Numbered from the stretch's first letter, positions 37,127 to 47,039 are shown. The stretch is 64,000 nt of DNA from Aquimarina sp. MMG016 (GCF_018100805.1 NZ_JAGJEA010000001.1:248001-312000), one strand, 5' to 3'. Notes: a model not told the origin generated them from the letters alone. Program-made: numbers and translations.

Positions 37127-39763
37127 ATGGCAAAAAAATTACCTATTAAGCATTTTGTATTATTTGTATTTTTAATCAATATAATATCTGTTTCAGCGCA
37201 GAATTTACCCGGAACCAATGGAAAATCCTATATTATAGGTGAAATAAAAGTAACGGGGACAACTAGCTATAATGAGAGTACCGTTATTACTTTTACCGGT
37301 CTAAAAAAAGGTGAACGTATATTTTTACCAGGAGATCGTATTAGTGGTGTAATAAAAAAACTATGGGACCTTGAATTATTTAGTGATATTAATTTTTATA
37401 TAACTAAGGTAGAAGGAGAAGTTGCTGATCTAGAAATCAACATCCAGGAAGTTCCCGAGCTAAAAGAAGTTCGTATTGAAGGAATAAAAAAGCGTAAAGC
37501 AGAAGAGCTACTTAAAGAAAATAGCTTAACTAAAGGGGCCAAAGTAACCGAAAACCTTCTGACTACTACTCGCAATTTCATTTCTAACAAATATAGAAAA
37601 GACGGTTTTCTTAACACTAAAGTTCTTATTAACACTACTCCTGTAAAAGACACTGTACCTACTAACAAAGTAAACATGGTGGTCCGTATTGATAAAGGAG
37701 ATCGTGTGAAAGTGGATCGTATTACAATTAATGGAAACTCTAAATTTTCTGACGCCAAAGTTAAAGGTGCCATGAAAAACACAAAACAAAAGAAGTTTTG
37801 GAGATTCTGGAAAAGATCAAAATACATAAAAGCTGACTATCAGGAAGACAAAGAAAATATCGTATCTAAATATAAAGAAAAAGGATATCGAGATGCTCGT
37901 ATAGTTTCAGACAGCTTAATTGTAGAAGATGATAATAGTGTATCATTAAACCTTAATGTAGAAGAGGGAAACAAATACTATTTTGGAGACATTACGTTTT
38001 TAGGCAATAGTGTTTATACAGATCGACAATTGGCAAGGCAATTAGTAATCAAAAAGGGAGAAGTATACAATGGTGTTTTATTAGAAAAACAAATTGCAGA
38101 TAATACTAAACCTGATGCTAATGACCTAACAAATCTATATCAAAACAATGGATATTTATTTTCTTCTATTGATGCTGTAGAAACAAGTGTAGAAAATGAT
38201 ACTATTGATTTTGAGATACGAATCAGAGAAGGAAAACTAGTTCATTTTAATCACATTACTGTTTCAGGGAATGATAGAACCAATGACCACGTAATTTATA
38301 GAATATTACGTACCAGACCGGGTGAGGTATATAGCAAAGACCTTGTCGTAAGAACAGTTCGTGAGATTGGACAACTTGGTTTCTTTGATCCTGAACAATT
38401 AGAACCTCAATTCCAGAATGCAAATCCGCAAGACGGAACAATTGACATTAATTATCCGGTAGTAGAAAAAGGTGCCAGTCAAATAGAACTACAAGGTGGT
38501 TTTGGTGGAGGAGGCTTCATTGGAACATTAGGACTAGCATTTAATAATTTCTCTATAAGAAACATTTTTAATAAAGAGGCTTATAGCCCTCTTCCTATGG
38601 GTGATGGCCAAACACTCAGAGTAAGAGCACAGGCTAGTCAATTTTTCCAAACATACAGCCTATCATTTGTAGAACCTTGGCTTGGGGGTAAAAGACCATT
38701 CCAGCTTTCTACCTCATTTTCGCATACTATTCAGTTTCTATTTGATAGTAGAAATCGTGATGTTGATAGGGATAGTAAGTTTTTAATTACAGGAGGGTCA
38801 ATTGGTATTGCCAAAAGACTAAACTGGCCTGATAATTATTTCACTTTATCCCAAGCAATAAGTATCAGACATTATAATCTTAAAAATTATAATACAAGAT
38901 TATTTACATTTGGTAATGGATCATCTAATGATTTAGCGTATACAATAGGTCTTAATAGAAATAACACATCTGTTAATCCAATATTTCCAACGGGAGGATC
39001 AGAATTTAATGTGGTAGCAAAGTTTTCTTTACCTTATTCTTTATGGGATGGAAATGACTACGAAGCTTTAGCTAATGAAAGAGAAAATTTAATCAATGAA
39101 CAAGCTAACTTAAACACGGCCGATGCTCAGCAAAGCATACGTTTTACTGAAATCAATGATGAAATCGCAGAAATAGATCAGGAACGTTTTAAGTGGTTAG
39201 AATATTACAAGATAAAATTTGATGGTACTTGGTATACACGTCTTATGAATATCGGCAAACAACCTTTGGTTCTAAGAACCAGAGCTGAATTTGGTTTTCT
39301 TGGGGCATATAATAGCAATAGAGGAAATATTCCTTTTGAAAGATTTCGTTTAGGAGGTGATGGACTAGGTACTGGTGTGCAAAACCAAAGTGAAAATATA
39401 GCGCTTAGAGGGTACCCAAATCAATCTCTAGTACCTGCGAGTAGAGCAAATGATATAAATTCTGGATTAGATGGGGCAACAATTTATAATAAATATTCGT
39501 TAGAGCTTCGTTACCCTATAACTTTAAAACCATCTGCATCAATTTATATGCTTGGTTTTTTAGAAGGAGGAGCATCATATGATAGCTTCCAAGAATTTAA
39601 TCCGTTTCAATTAAGCAGATCCACTGGTTTAGGATTGCGTATATTTATGCCAGCATTTGGATTGCTTGGTATTGATTTTGGATATGGTTTTGATCCTATT
39701 CCTGGAACAAACACAGGAGCTAACGGGTGGGAAACTCACTTTATCATAGGGCAACAGTTTTAA
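37127..39763 (+). CDS. bamA: Outer-membrane protein assembly factor BamA
   Basis: 878 residues from the ATG at 37127, chosen because it follows uppS by 4 bp and opens a clean signal peptide (ends VSAQ). The upstream frame lies inside uppS. Five POTRA-like repeats cover about residues 25-430 (I.GEIKVTGTT, ELKEVRIEGIKK, VDRITINGNSKF, YFGDITFLGNS, HFNHITVSGNDRT), followed by a beta barrel with the (V/I)RGY-type strand seen as ALRGYPNQSL and the last strand ending HFIIGQQF. It inserts outer-membrane proteins. A 50-residue acidic, coiled-looking insert (NERENLINEQANLNTADAQQ region near residue 650) interrupts the barrel. Confidence 0.96.
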   Translation: MAKKLPIKHFVLFVFLINIISVSAQNLPGTNGKSYIIGEIKVTGTTSYNESTVITFTGLKKGERIFLPGDRISGVIKKLWDLELFSDINFYITKVEGEVADLEINIQEVPELKEVRIEGIKKRKAEELLKENSLTKGAKVTENLLTTTRNFISNKYRKDGFLNTKVLINTTPVKDTVPTNKVNMVVRIDKGDRVKVDRITINGNSKFSDAKVKGAMKNTKQKKFWRFWKRSKYIKADYQEDKENIVSKYKEKGYRDARIVSDSLIVEDDNSVSLNLNVEEGNKYYFGDITFLGNSVYTDRQLARQLVIKKGEVYNGVLLEKQIADNTKPDANDLTNLYQNNGYLFSSIDAVETSVENDTIDFEIRIREGKLVHFNHITVSGNDRTNDHVIYRILRTRPGEVYSKDLVVRTVREIGQLGFFDPEQLEPQFQNANPQDGTIDINYPVVEKGASQIELQGGFGGGGFIGTLGLAFNNFSIRNIFNKEAYSPLPMGDGQTLRVRAQASQFFQTYSLSFVEPWLGGKRPFQLSTSFSHTIQFLFDSRNRDVDRDSKFLITGGSIGIAKRLNWPDNYFTLSQAISIRHYNLKNYNTRLFTFGNGSSNDLAYTIGLNRNNTSVNPIFPTGGSEFNVVAKFSLPYSLWDGNDYEALANERENLINEQANLNTADAQQSIRFTEINDEIAEIDQERFKWLEYYKIKFDGTWYTRLMNIGKQPLVLRTRAEFGFLGAYNSNRGNIPFERFRLGGDGLGTGVQNQSENIALRGYPNQSLVPASRANDINSGLDGATIYNKYSLELRYPITLKPSASIYMLGFLEGGASYDSFQEFNPFQLSRSTGLGLRIFMPAFGLLGIDFGYGFDPIPGTNTGANGWETHFIIGQQF

Positions 39764-39799
39764 TTTTGGCACGATTATTTCTATTAACAAAACTGAATT

Positions 39800-40645
39800 A
39801 TGAAAACACAAGTTCTTTTAATTATGATGACGATAACCTGGTTATCGTTTACTAATTCTGTAGAAGCTCAAAAAGGAATTAGAATTGGCTACATCGACAT
39901 GGATTACATTTTAGAGAATGTACCTGAATACAATGAAGCCTCTGCTGATCTAGAAACCAAAGTACAAAAGTGGAAAGTCGAAATTGAAGCAGAATTAAAA
40001 GAAGTAGAACAGATGAGAAAAGATCTCAATAATGAACGTGTTCTATTGACAAAAGAACTTATTGAAGAAAGAGAAGAAGACATTACTTTTAAAGAAAAAG
40101 AAATACTGGAATATCAACAAAAAAGATTTGGTCCTAATGGAGATCTATTCATCCAAAAGAAAAGGTTAGTTCAACCAGTACAAGATCAAGTATTTGTAGC
40201 AGTACAAGAACTTGCCAAAAATAAAAAATATGATTTCGTTTTTGACAGATCCTCTGACTTAGTAATGCTTTATTCTGCAGACAGATATGACATCAGCGAT
40301 CAAGTTTTACTTAGAATTAGCAGAGTATCTAAGAGAAAACAACTCGATAGCAGAAAAGAAAAGAAAGCCCTGGAGAGAGCAGAAAAAAGAACCGCTGAGC
40401 AAGAAAATGAGGTAAGTGATAGAGAAGCTGCTGCAAAGAAAAAACAATCTCAAAGAGAACAATTACTTGCTGAGCGTAAAGCACAGAGAGATTCTATTAG
40501 AGCTGCAAAGAAAAAAGAATTTGAAGCCAGAAGAGCTAAGCTTCTTGAAGCACAAAAAAGAAGAAAAGATTCTATAAATGCATTAAAAAAGCAAAAAGAA
40601 AATCTTAATAAAGATGACTCGTCCGAAGGAGATGAGAATCAATAA
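39800..40645 (+). CDS. OmpH/Skp-family periplasmic chaperone, long form
   Basis: 281 residues. Signal peptide about 1-24 (ends VEAQ). The Skp-like part runs to about 180 (IRIGYIDMDYILENVPEYNEA, long alpha arms, then FDRSSDLVMLYSADRYD). From about 180 on there is a very charged Arg/Lys/Glu coiled coil (RREQLLAERKAQRDSIRAAKKKEF) not present in the short OmpH next door. Skp relatives carry unfolded outer-membrane proteins to BamA. First of two OmpH genes, 36 bp after bamA. Confidence 0.88.
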   Translation: MKTQVLLIMMTITWLSFTNSVEAQKGIRIGYIDMDYILENVPEYNEASADLETKVQKWKVEIEAELKEVEQMRKDLNNERVLLTKELIEEREEDITFKEKEILEYQQKRFGPNGDLFIQKKRLVQPVQDQVFVAVQELAKNKKYDFVFDRSSDLVMLYSADRYDISDQVLLRISRVSKRKQLDSRKEKKALERAEKRTAEQENEVSDREAAAKKKQSQREQLLAERKAQRDSIRAAKKKEFEARRAKLLEAQKRRKDSINALKKQKENLNKDDSSEGDENQ

Positions 40646-40689
40646 CCTTAAAACTATTATAAATTTATATACACTTAATATTACTAGAA

Positions 40690-41199
40690 ATGAAACAATT
40701 TAGAACACTATTCGTAGCTTGTGCATTGATGTTGGGAGCCTCAAGTTTTGTGAGCGCACAGTCTAAAGTAGCGCATATAGCATCACAAGAGCTTGTGGAG
40801 GCTATGCCTGCTTTTAAAGCTGCAAAAGGAGAGATTGAAAAACTAAACAAAACGTATGAAGCTGAAATCAGAAATATGTTTTTAGAATATCAAAAGACAA
40901 TCCAACAGTATTCTCAAGAAGCCGAAACTAAAACTGATGAAGAGAATCTAAAAAGGCAACAAGAGATTCAAGCTACTGAAAAAAGCATCAACGAATACAG
41001 ACAAAATGCGATGCAAGATATTCAGAAAAAAGAAATCGAATTATTAAAGCCGATATATGAGAAAGCTAGAGTTTCTATTCAGAAAGTTGCCAGAGCTCAA
41101 GGTTTTCAATATGTATTAGATTCTACCACTGGAACAGGAGTAATTCTTGCTGATGGTAAAGATCTTATGGCAGACGTAAAAAAAGATTTAGGTATCTAA
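40690..41199 (+). CDS. OmpH/Skp-family periplasmic chaperone, short form
   Basis: 169 residues, standard Skp length. Signal peptide about 1-23 (ends VSAQ). VAHIASQELVEAMPAFKAAKGEIEKL begins the body, a long helical arm carries the middle, and FQYVLDSTTGTGVILADGKDLM closes it. Periplasmic holdase for outer-membrane proteins. A terminator follows. Confidence 0.92.
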   Translation: MKQFRTLFVACALMLGASSFVSAQSKVAHIASQELVEAMPAFKAAKGEIEKLNKTYEAEIRNMFLEYQKTIQQYSQEAETKTDEENLKRQQEIQATEKSINEYRQNAMQDIQKKEIELLKPIYEKARVSIQKVARAQGFQYVLDSTTGTGVILADGKDLMADVKKDLGI

Positions 41200-41228
41200 A
41201 AGATAAAAAATCTTAATAAAAAATAAAA

Positions 41229-41260
41229 AAACAGTGAGTAGCTACTCACTGTTTTTTTAT
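41229..41260 (+). terminator. Terminator after ompH, before murI
   Basis: ACAGTGAGTA / GCTACTCACTGT with a T-run; perfect stem. Confidence 0.92.
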
Positions 41261-41286
41261 TTTTGACAGCATACGATCTAATAATT

Positions 41287-42075
41287 ATGCAAGATAAAGC
41301 TATCGGTATATTTGACTCAGGAGTCGGTGGAACCTCAATTTGGAAAGAAATTGCAACACTTTTACCAAATGAGAATACCATATATCTGGCAGATAGTAAA
41401 TATGCACCTTACGGCAAAAGAAGTAAAGAGGAAATCATAGAACTCAGTATAAAAAACACTGAAAAACTATTAGAACTTAATTGCAAAATAATTGTAGTAG
41501 CGTGCAATACAGCAACCACCAATGCCATAAAAGTGCTTCGTTCGACATATAACATTCCTTTTATCGGAATAGAACCAGCAATAAAGCCGGCTGCAATTCG
41601 CACTAAAACGAGAAAAATAGGAGTCTTAGCTACCAAAGGCACATTATCCAGCGAATTATTCGCCAAAACATCTGACTTATACGCTAATAATATTGAAGTG
41701 ATAGAGGTAATAGGCACAGGGTTGGTAGAACTCATTGAAGGTGGTAAAATCGAAAGCCCTGAAATGTATACGTTACTAGAATCCTATATCAAACCAATGA
41801 TCCAAAAAGACATTGATCATCTGGTATTAGGCTGTAGTCATTATCCATATCTTATACCGGTTCTAAAAGAAATCCTTTCCGAAAACGTAACGATCATTGA
41901 TTCTGGAGAAGCAGTTGCCAAGCAAACCAAAGCAATCCTCGCTACCAACAATCTTTTACGCACAAATTCCAATATGGGAGAACATCATTTTTATACAAAT
42001 TCAGATATTGCTACACTGCAGCATATTCTTCAAAAAAGTAACATCCTTTACTTGGCTGATACCTTAGATTTTTAA
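41287..42075 (+). CDS. murI: Glutamate racemase MurI
   Basis: 262 residues from the ATG at 41287, whose product starts MQDKAIGIFDSGVGGTS. The longer frame begins at a TTG inside the terminator T-run and is unlikely. Catalytic pair: VACNTATT (first Cys) and LGCSHYPYL (second Cys). It makes D-glutamate for peptidoglycan. Ends the envelope run. Confidence 0.95.
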   Translation: MQDKAIGIFDSGVGGTSIWKEIATLLPNENTIYLADSKYAPYGKRSKEEIIELSIKNTEKLLELNCKIIVVACNTATTNAIKVLRSTYNIPFIGIEPAIKPAAIRTKTRKIGVLATKGTLSSELFAKTSDLYANNIEVIEVIGTGLVELIEGGKIESPEMYTLLESYIKPMIQKDIDHLVLGCSHYPYLIPVLKEILSENVTIIDSGEAVAKQTKAILATNNLLRTNSNMGEHHFYTNSDIATLQHILQKSNILYLADTLDF

Positions 42076-42086
42076 TATTAAACTTT

Positions 42087-42818
42087 TTACTTAAAGTAAT
42101 CCAGAAGCGCAGCCTTTTTAGAAGAAGATACTGCTAACTCTTTTCCGGAAGTAATTTCTACACTCCCTCCCTTCCCTTTTCTATAACGTACTATTTTATT
42201 GACGTTGACCAAAAAACTTTTATGTATTCGTGCAAAACCTTGATCGTGTAAAGAATCCTCAAAATACTTCAGAGTCTTACTCACCAGCTTCTGCCCTTTT
42301 TCCAAAAATATTTTGGTATAATTATCATCAGCTTCGCAGTATAAGATATTGGCAATCTCCAGTACTTCAAAACCATCTTGTTGTGGAATAGTGATTTTAC
42401 CATTTGCAGCTGAAAATTTAGAAACCAAAACCGCATCCTGCAATGCTATTTCACGTTCTTTAATATGGATAACATGATCTACCGCCTTGATTAAATTATC
42501 AATCGCAATTGGTTTCAGAAGATAATATGTCGCTTGAGCATTAAGCGCTTCTACCGCATAATGATCATAAGCGGTTACAAATACAATTTCGAAAGTACGA
42601 TCAGGAACCTGTTCTATTAAATCAAAAGCATTTCCGTAAGGCATTTCAACATCTAAAAATAATACATCCGGATCTTTTGATTCTAATAAGGTTAATGTCT
42701 CTTGCACACTAGCAGCCTCACCCATAATATTTACCGATGGACAATATTTACCTAAATAGTTATTAAGAATAGCTCTGCTGTTTGCTTCGTCGTCTACTAT
42801 AATTGCGTTTAACTTCAC
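42087..42818 (-). CDS. LytTR-type response regulator
   Basis: 243 residues. Receiver domain with acidic pocket VDD (Asp9, Asp10), phosphoacceptor Asp56 in LFLDVEMP, Thr in FVTAYD, and Lys in LLKPI. LytTR DNA-binding domain from about 140, with the FEVLEIANILYCEADDNYTKIFL and RIHKSFLVNVNKI blocks. It follows its kinase gene by 16 bp on the same strand. Target genes unknown. Confidence 0.94.
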   Translation of the reverse strand: MKLNAIIVDDEANSRAILNNYLGKYCPSVNIMGEAASVQETLTLLESKDPDVLFLDVEMPYGNAFDLIEQVPDRTFEIVFVTAYDHYAVEALNAQATYYLLKPIAIDNLIKAVDHVIHIKEREIALQDAVLVSKFSAANGKITIPQQDGFEVLEIANILYCEADDNYTKIFLEKGQKLVSKTLKYFEDSLHDQGFARIHKSFLVNVNKIVRYRKGKGGSVEITSGKELAVSSSKKAALLDYFK

Positions 42819-42834
42819 AGTATATTTTTTAGTT

Positions 42835-45075
42835 CTATGTATCTTTCTTTAAAATCAACTTTACCTGAGTTCCTTCTTCATTATCATCAAGATCGGATAT
42901 GAAAACATCTACTTTGTCCTTATACATCTCATTAAGAATTGAAATCCGTTTTTTGATATTACTCATTCCTTTAGAGTTCTGTAGTTTTTGGTTCATCGTT
43001 TTTAGTTCAACAGACTTTTTACGTCCGATTCCATCATCAGTAATAACAATTTGAATACTTTCTGAATTTATTCTTTCGAAATTAATTGACAATAAACCTT
43101 TCTCTGATTTATAACGTAAGCCATGCCAAACTGCATTCTCCACGTAGGGTTGCAACAACATTGGTGGAATCATAAATTCAGATACATTAATTTCAGGATC
43201 TACCTCTATGTTGTATTCGAATTTATCCTGAAATCTGAAATGCTCCAATTGAACATACAATTTAAGTAGCTCAATTTCCTTTTCTAACGGGATAAAATCT
43301 TCTTCACTATTCTCTAGGACAGCTCTCATCAACAGTGAAAAATCCGTAAGGTATCGATTTGCAGCACGTTCATCGCTAGTAGCAATAAAAGTGTTTACAG
43401 AATTTAACGCATTAAAAATAAAGTGCGGGTTCATCTGGGAACGCAATGATTTTAATGCCAAAAGGTTATTAGCATATCGTTGTTGCTTCATATTACGAAA
43501 CATCAAATAGCCCGCTAGAAGTAACAGAACTGTAAGTCCAATCAAAGAATAGATTACAATCTGTTGTCTTATGCTCTGTTGATCTGCCAATTCTTGTGCA
43601 GCAAAAGCCAATTGATATCTAGTTTCGTTTAGTTCTCTATCTTTTTCGAGGGTAGCTATACGATTGGCTCGCTGGGCCAATTCACGATTAAAACGGGTTG
43701 CCTGCGATATTTCCTGTTCCTTTTGGATATAAAGCTTATCAATAATTACTTCATACTCTTCGAAAGCTTCTGAAGCCTTTTTTAATTCTCCTTTTTCTCG
43801 ATATACTTCTCCTAGTTTTCGAGTAGCATCTTTTTGAACAACTAAATCATTTTTAGATTCAGCTTCTTTTATACTTTCCTCTAGATAAGGAATTGCTTCG
43901 TCATAATTAGATTGTGCTGCAAAAGCATTTGCTATCTTATAGTTTTGGACCTGTGGGGTCAAAGCTCTATCCTCAGTACCCTCCTCTGGCTGACCTATAG
44001 AATCTGCTACCGTTTCTATTTGCTTAATATCCTTAAGGGTCTGTTGTCTTAATTCTATTTCTTTATCAAAACTACTATTCTTACTATAAAAATCTGCTGC
44101 TTTAGCTCGTTGTCTTGCTGCTGATCTCTTATTGCTTTGTTCCGCAAGCTGAACTGAATTATCAAGATATTCTTCGGCTTCTGTTACATTACCCTGTTGT
44201 TCTAAAACCTCAGCCATTTTAGAGTTAAGCAGAATAACTTTATCACTCTTCTTCCTTTTTTGATTGCCTGATAGCGCCTTACTATAATTAGCATTAGCTT
44301 TATTATAATCATTCAATCCTTTATAACTATCTCCTAATCCTTCATATACCAGAATGCGCTGAGAAGAATTCAATCTGGATTTCTTCAAATTATTGAATGT
44401 TTTTAACGCAGCATTATAATTTTTACTTTGTAATTGAGCTTTGCCTAATTTAATTTTTACATCAGCACTATATTTATTGCTCAAACTGGTAAGGAAGTTG
44501 CTTTCTGCCAAGTCAGGTTGTTTCCAATACATATATATATCAGCCAGTGTTTCAAACAATTCTGCCTTTTTTTCATCAGCAAACGGATCATCATCTTTAA
44601 CAGTCTCCAAAGCTCTGGTAATATAATCTATACTGATAGAAGCATCTTTTTTTAGTGCATTTCTGGCAGCAGCCAAGTTTGCTCCATAAGCAGCAGCGGC
44701 TTTCTTACGCTTTTGAACCGCTGCTTCTAATTCTACAGGATTCTCCTTTACCGTAACATCTATCCTATCATTGCCTTTAATTTTATAAATAATAGTCTCA
44801 AAACTATCATGAGCAATAATAATCTCATCTCCTATTCTAGCTTCAATTCTAAAATCCCCAGTATTGTTAGTTCTGTATGTTCTTCCACCCATTACTTGTA
44901 CTTCAACATCCTGAACGGGCTTATATGTTTTCTCCTCTTTTACAGAACCTCTAATCACCATAGGTTTAGGACGTTCTGGTGAAGCTAACCTTCTATTCTC
45001 ATGCTGACCCAAAAAAACATTAGGTAGTAAACAGATAAACAATACTATGAAACCTATTTTTCTCATTTCATTCAA
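42835..45075 (-). CDS. LytS-type sensor histidine kinase with peptidase-regulatory-like and TPR sensor
   Basis: 746 residues. Signal or first helix (about 1-24), then a carboxypeptidase-regulatory-like (CNA_B-type) domain at about 38-115 (VIRGSVKEEKTYKPVQDVEVQVMGG.TYRTNNTGDFRIEA), then a TPR array (about 150-450, LYMYWKQPDLAESNFLTSL and similar), a coiled linker, one membrane helix (IVIYSLIGLTVLLLLAGYLMF near 500-522), and a His_kinase domain with phospho-His near 550 (RSQMNPHFIFNALNSV). The ATPase part has ENAVWHGL and ITDDGIGRKKS. It senses an unknown signal and passes phosphate to the LytTR regulator. The beta-sandwich front end is uncommon for this kinase class. Confidence 0.92.
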   Translation of the reverse strand: MNEMRKIGFIVLFICLLPNVFLGQHENRRLASPERPKPMVIRGSVKEEKTYKPVQDVEVQVMGGRTYRTNNTGDFRIEARIGDEIIIAHDSFETIIYKIKGNDRIDVTVKENPVELEAAVQKRKKAAAAYGANLAAARNALKKDASISIDYITRALETVKDDDPFADEKKAELFETLADIYMYWKQPDLAESNFLTSLSNKYSADVKIKLGKAQLQSKNYNAALKTFNNLKKSRLNSSQRILVYEGLGDSYKGLNDYNKANANYSKALSGNQKRKKSDKVILLNSKMAEVLEQQGNVTEAEEYLDNSVQLAEQSNKRSAARQRAKAADFYSKNSSFDKEIELRQQTLKDIKQIETVADSIGQPEEGTEDRALTPQVQNYKIANAFAAQSNYDEAIPYLEESIKEAESKNDLVVQKDATRKLGEVYREKGELKKASEAFEEYEVIIDKLYIQKEQEISQATRFNRELAQRANRIATLEKDRELNETRYQLAFAAQELADQQSIRQQIVIYSLIGLTVLLLLAGYLMFRNMKQQRYANNLLALKSLRSQMNPHFIFNALNSVNTFIATSDERAANRYLTDFSLLMRAVLENSEEDFIPLEKEIELLKLYVQLEHFRFQDKFEYNIEVDPEINVSEFMIPPMLLQPYVENAVWHGLRYKSEKGLLSINFERINSESIQIVITDDGIGRKKSVELKTMNQKLQNSKGMSNIKKRISILNEMYKDKVDVFISDLDDNEEGTQVKLILKKDT

Positions 45076-45285
45076 TTACAATAAGGTAAACTTAACCTAT
45101 TTCTATCGGATAATAAAATCAGTAATACCGCTACGATAGGTTTTTAGACACTTTTTAAGCTTCAAAAGAAAACTTCCCTAATCAAAAAATAGCATTCACT
45201 CATTTTATTACCCTTTTCCCTCATTATAGATTTTTTGCAAAAAAAGTTGGATATAGTTTTAACCTGAATTAAAAAACAAAAAGCC
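45076..45285. other. Divergent spacer, kinase / VWA gene
   Basis: 210 bp, AT-rich. Nothing certain beyond TA-rich promoter-like strings. Confidence 0.4.
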
Positions 45286-46461
45286 ATGAGAACAATTTTT
45301 ATTTGGAGTATATTATTACTGAACGGAATCCACTTTTCCTGTAATGCTAATCACAAGTCAAAAAATGACCTAGCTATTCAACCAGAAAAAGTGCAAGAAA
45401 TTTTCACCACTAAAACCGATCCTAATTCACGTAATATTCAGGTAGCATTATTACTAGATACTAGTAATAGTATGGATGGACTTATTGATCAAGCCAAAGC
45501 CCAGCTCTGGGAGATTGTAAATGAATTATCCTATGCTAAATGTGGCAACCATAAAATTAACTTACAAATCGCTCTTTACGAATATGGGAATGATGGTTTA
45601 CCGTCTAAAGAAGGTTACATCAGGCAGGTTTTACCATTTTCTGAAGATCTTGATGAAATCTCAAAAGAGCTTTTTAGATTAACCACTAATGGTGGAAACG
45701 AGTATTGTGGTAAAGTCATCAACACCTCTATTAACCAATTAGATTGGAAGAAAAATGATGATCACCTAAAGTTAATCTTCATCGCTGGAAACGAACCCTT
45801 TACTCAAGGTCCTGTGAATTACAAAGATGCTGCTACAGATGCCCTGGAAAAAGGTATTACTATCAACACAATTTTCTGTGGCAATTATAAACAAGGAATG
45901 GATACCAAATGGAAGCATGGAGCAGATATTACTGATGGAGAATATAGTGCTATAGACCACAATCACAAAACCATACATATTGCTACACCATATGATGATA
46001 TCATATTGAAATTGAATAATAAATTAAATGGCACTTATATCTATTACGGAAGCCAGGGTGCAAACAAAAGAAGTTTACAAGCAGAACAAGATAGTAATGC
46101 AAGATCTTATAGTTCGGCTAATGCGGTGAGTAGAACTGTAAGTAAAAGTTCAGGCTTTTATAAAAACAAAAGCTGGGATCTCGTAGATGCTTCAGAAGAT
46201 AAGGATTTCGAAATAGAAGAGGTTGCAAAAGAACAACTACCTAATGAATTAAAGAACAAATCCAAGACAGAACTAAAACAATATGTTGCTACCAAAAGTA
46301 AAGAACGTGCAGAAATTCAACAAAAAATACAAGAATTGAATAAAAAGCGTGTAGAATACATCAAAAACAATCGTAAAAAAGATGACACTAATTTAGAAGC
46401 AGCTTTGTTAAATGCCATTAAAAAACAAGGAGAAAAGAAATCCTTCAGCTGGGACGAATAA
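45286..46461 (+). CDS. VWA-domain lipoprotein
   Basis: 391 residues. Lipobox HFSC (Cys19), so lipid-anchored. VWA domain about 52-260 with MIDAS DTSNSMDG (Asp58, Ser60, Ser62), later Thr in LTTNGGNEYCG and Asp in the DWKKNDDHLKLIFIAGNEPFTQG block. After that an Asn/Ser-rich linker and a Lys/Glu-rich coiled coil (KSKERAEIQQKIQELNKKRVEYIKNN). VWA proteins bind a metal and a partner protein. The partner is unknown. A rhodanese-like gene starts 20 bp downstream. Confidence 0.85.
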   Translation: MRTIFIWSILLLNGIHFSCNANHKSKNDLAIQPEKVQEIFTTKTDPNSRNIQVALLLDTSNSMDGLIDQAKAQLWEIVNELSYAKCGNHKINLQIALYEYGNDGLPSKEGYIRQVLPFSEDLDEISKELFRLTTNGGNEYCGKVINTSINQLDWKKNDDHLKLIFIAGNEPFTQGPVNYKDAATDALEKGITINTIFCGNYKQGMDTKWKHGADITDGEYSAIDHNHKTIHIATPYDDIILKLNNKLNGTYIYYGSQGANKRSLQAEQDSNARSYSSANAVSRTVSKSSGFYKNKSWDLVDASEDKDFEIEEVAKEQLPNELKNKSKTELKQYVATKSKERAEIQQKIQELNKKRVEYIKNNRKKDDTNLEAALLNAIKKQGEKKSFSWDE

Positions 46462-46480
46462 ACTCAAAAGTTATATCTCT

Positions 46481-46993
46481 ATGAAATTCTATTATAAATT
46501 AATTGTTTTAATATTTATTTCGGTATCGATGATGTCTCAGAAAAAAAACAAATTACCAAAATCACTTGTTGACTATGATTCTTTTCTAAATATATCTGAA
46601 GAAGTTTTAGAATATCGAAAAGAAAGATTAATCCCTCTGGATAAATTCATACTATACGCTAGTGAAGAAAATACTATTATTCTTGACACACGCTCGGAAG
46701 CTGCTTATAATAGAAAGCATCTTATAGGAGCAATACACCTTAATTTTTCCGAGTTTTCAGACAAAAAATTAGCAAAGACAATCCCTTCTAAAACCACAAG
46801 GATCTTGATCTACTGTAATAACAATATTGATGGCGATTTGGTTAATTTTATGACCAAAAAGATTTCTATGGCTCTAAATATCCCTACGTTTATTAATCTT
46901 TATGGGTATGGTTATAAAAACGTATATGAATTGTCATCTTTGGTTGCTATAGATGATAAAAGATTAGAGTTTGAAGGAAGTGAAACAGAATAG
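46481..46993 (+). CDS. Secreted rhodanese-like protein
   Basis: 170 residues from the ATG at 46481, chosen for its signal-peptide-like start (MKFYYKLIVLIFISVSMMSQ). An earlier in-frame ATG lies inside the VWA gene. Rhodanese fold marks: NTIILDTRSEAAYNRKHLIGAIHLNF and the catalytic loop LIYCNNNIDGDL with the single Cys. The loop lacks the usual closing Arg, so sulphur-transfer activity is uncertain. Exported, which suggests a periplasmic thiol or sulphur role. Runs with the VWA gene. Confidence 0.82.
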   Translation: MKFYYKLIVLIFISVSMMSQKKNKLPKSLVDYDSFLNISEEVLEYRKERLIPLDKFILYASEENTIILDTRSEAAYNRKHLIGAIHLNFSEFSDKKLAKTIPSKTTRILIYCNNNIDGDLVNFMTKKISMALNIPTFINLYGYGYKNVYELSSLVAIDDKRLEFEGSETE

Positions 46994-47007
46994 CTATTAT
47001 CTCTAAT

Positions 47008-47036
47008 AAAAAATGCCCTGATCAGGGCATTTTTTA
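47008..47036. terminator. Bidirectional terminator, rhodanese / PorP
   Basis: AAATGCCCTGATCAGGGCATTT with A-run and T-run on both sides; between the two convergent stop codons at 46993 and 47040. Confidence 0.9.
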
Positions 47037-47039
47037 TTC

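Noticed and set aside
41263-41286. TTG start for murI
   Set aside because: It follows the terminator T-run directly; the ATG at 41287 gives the family start.
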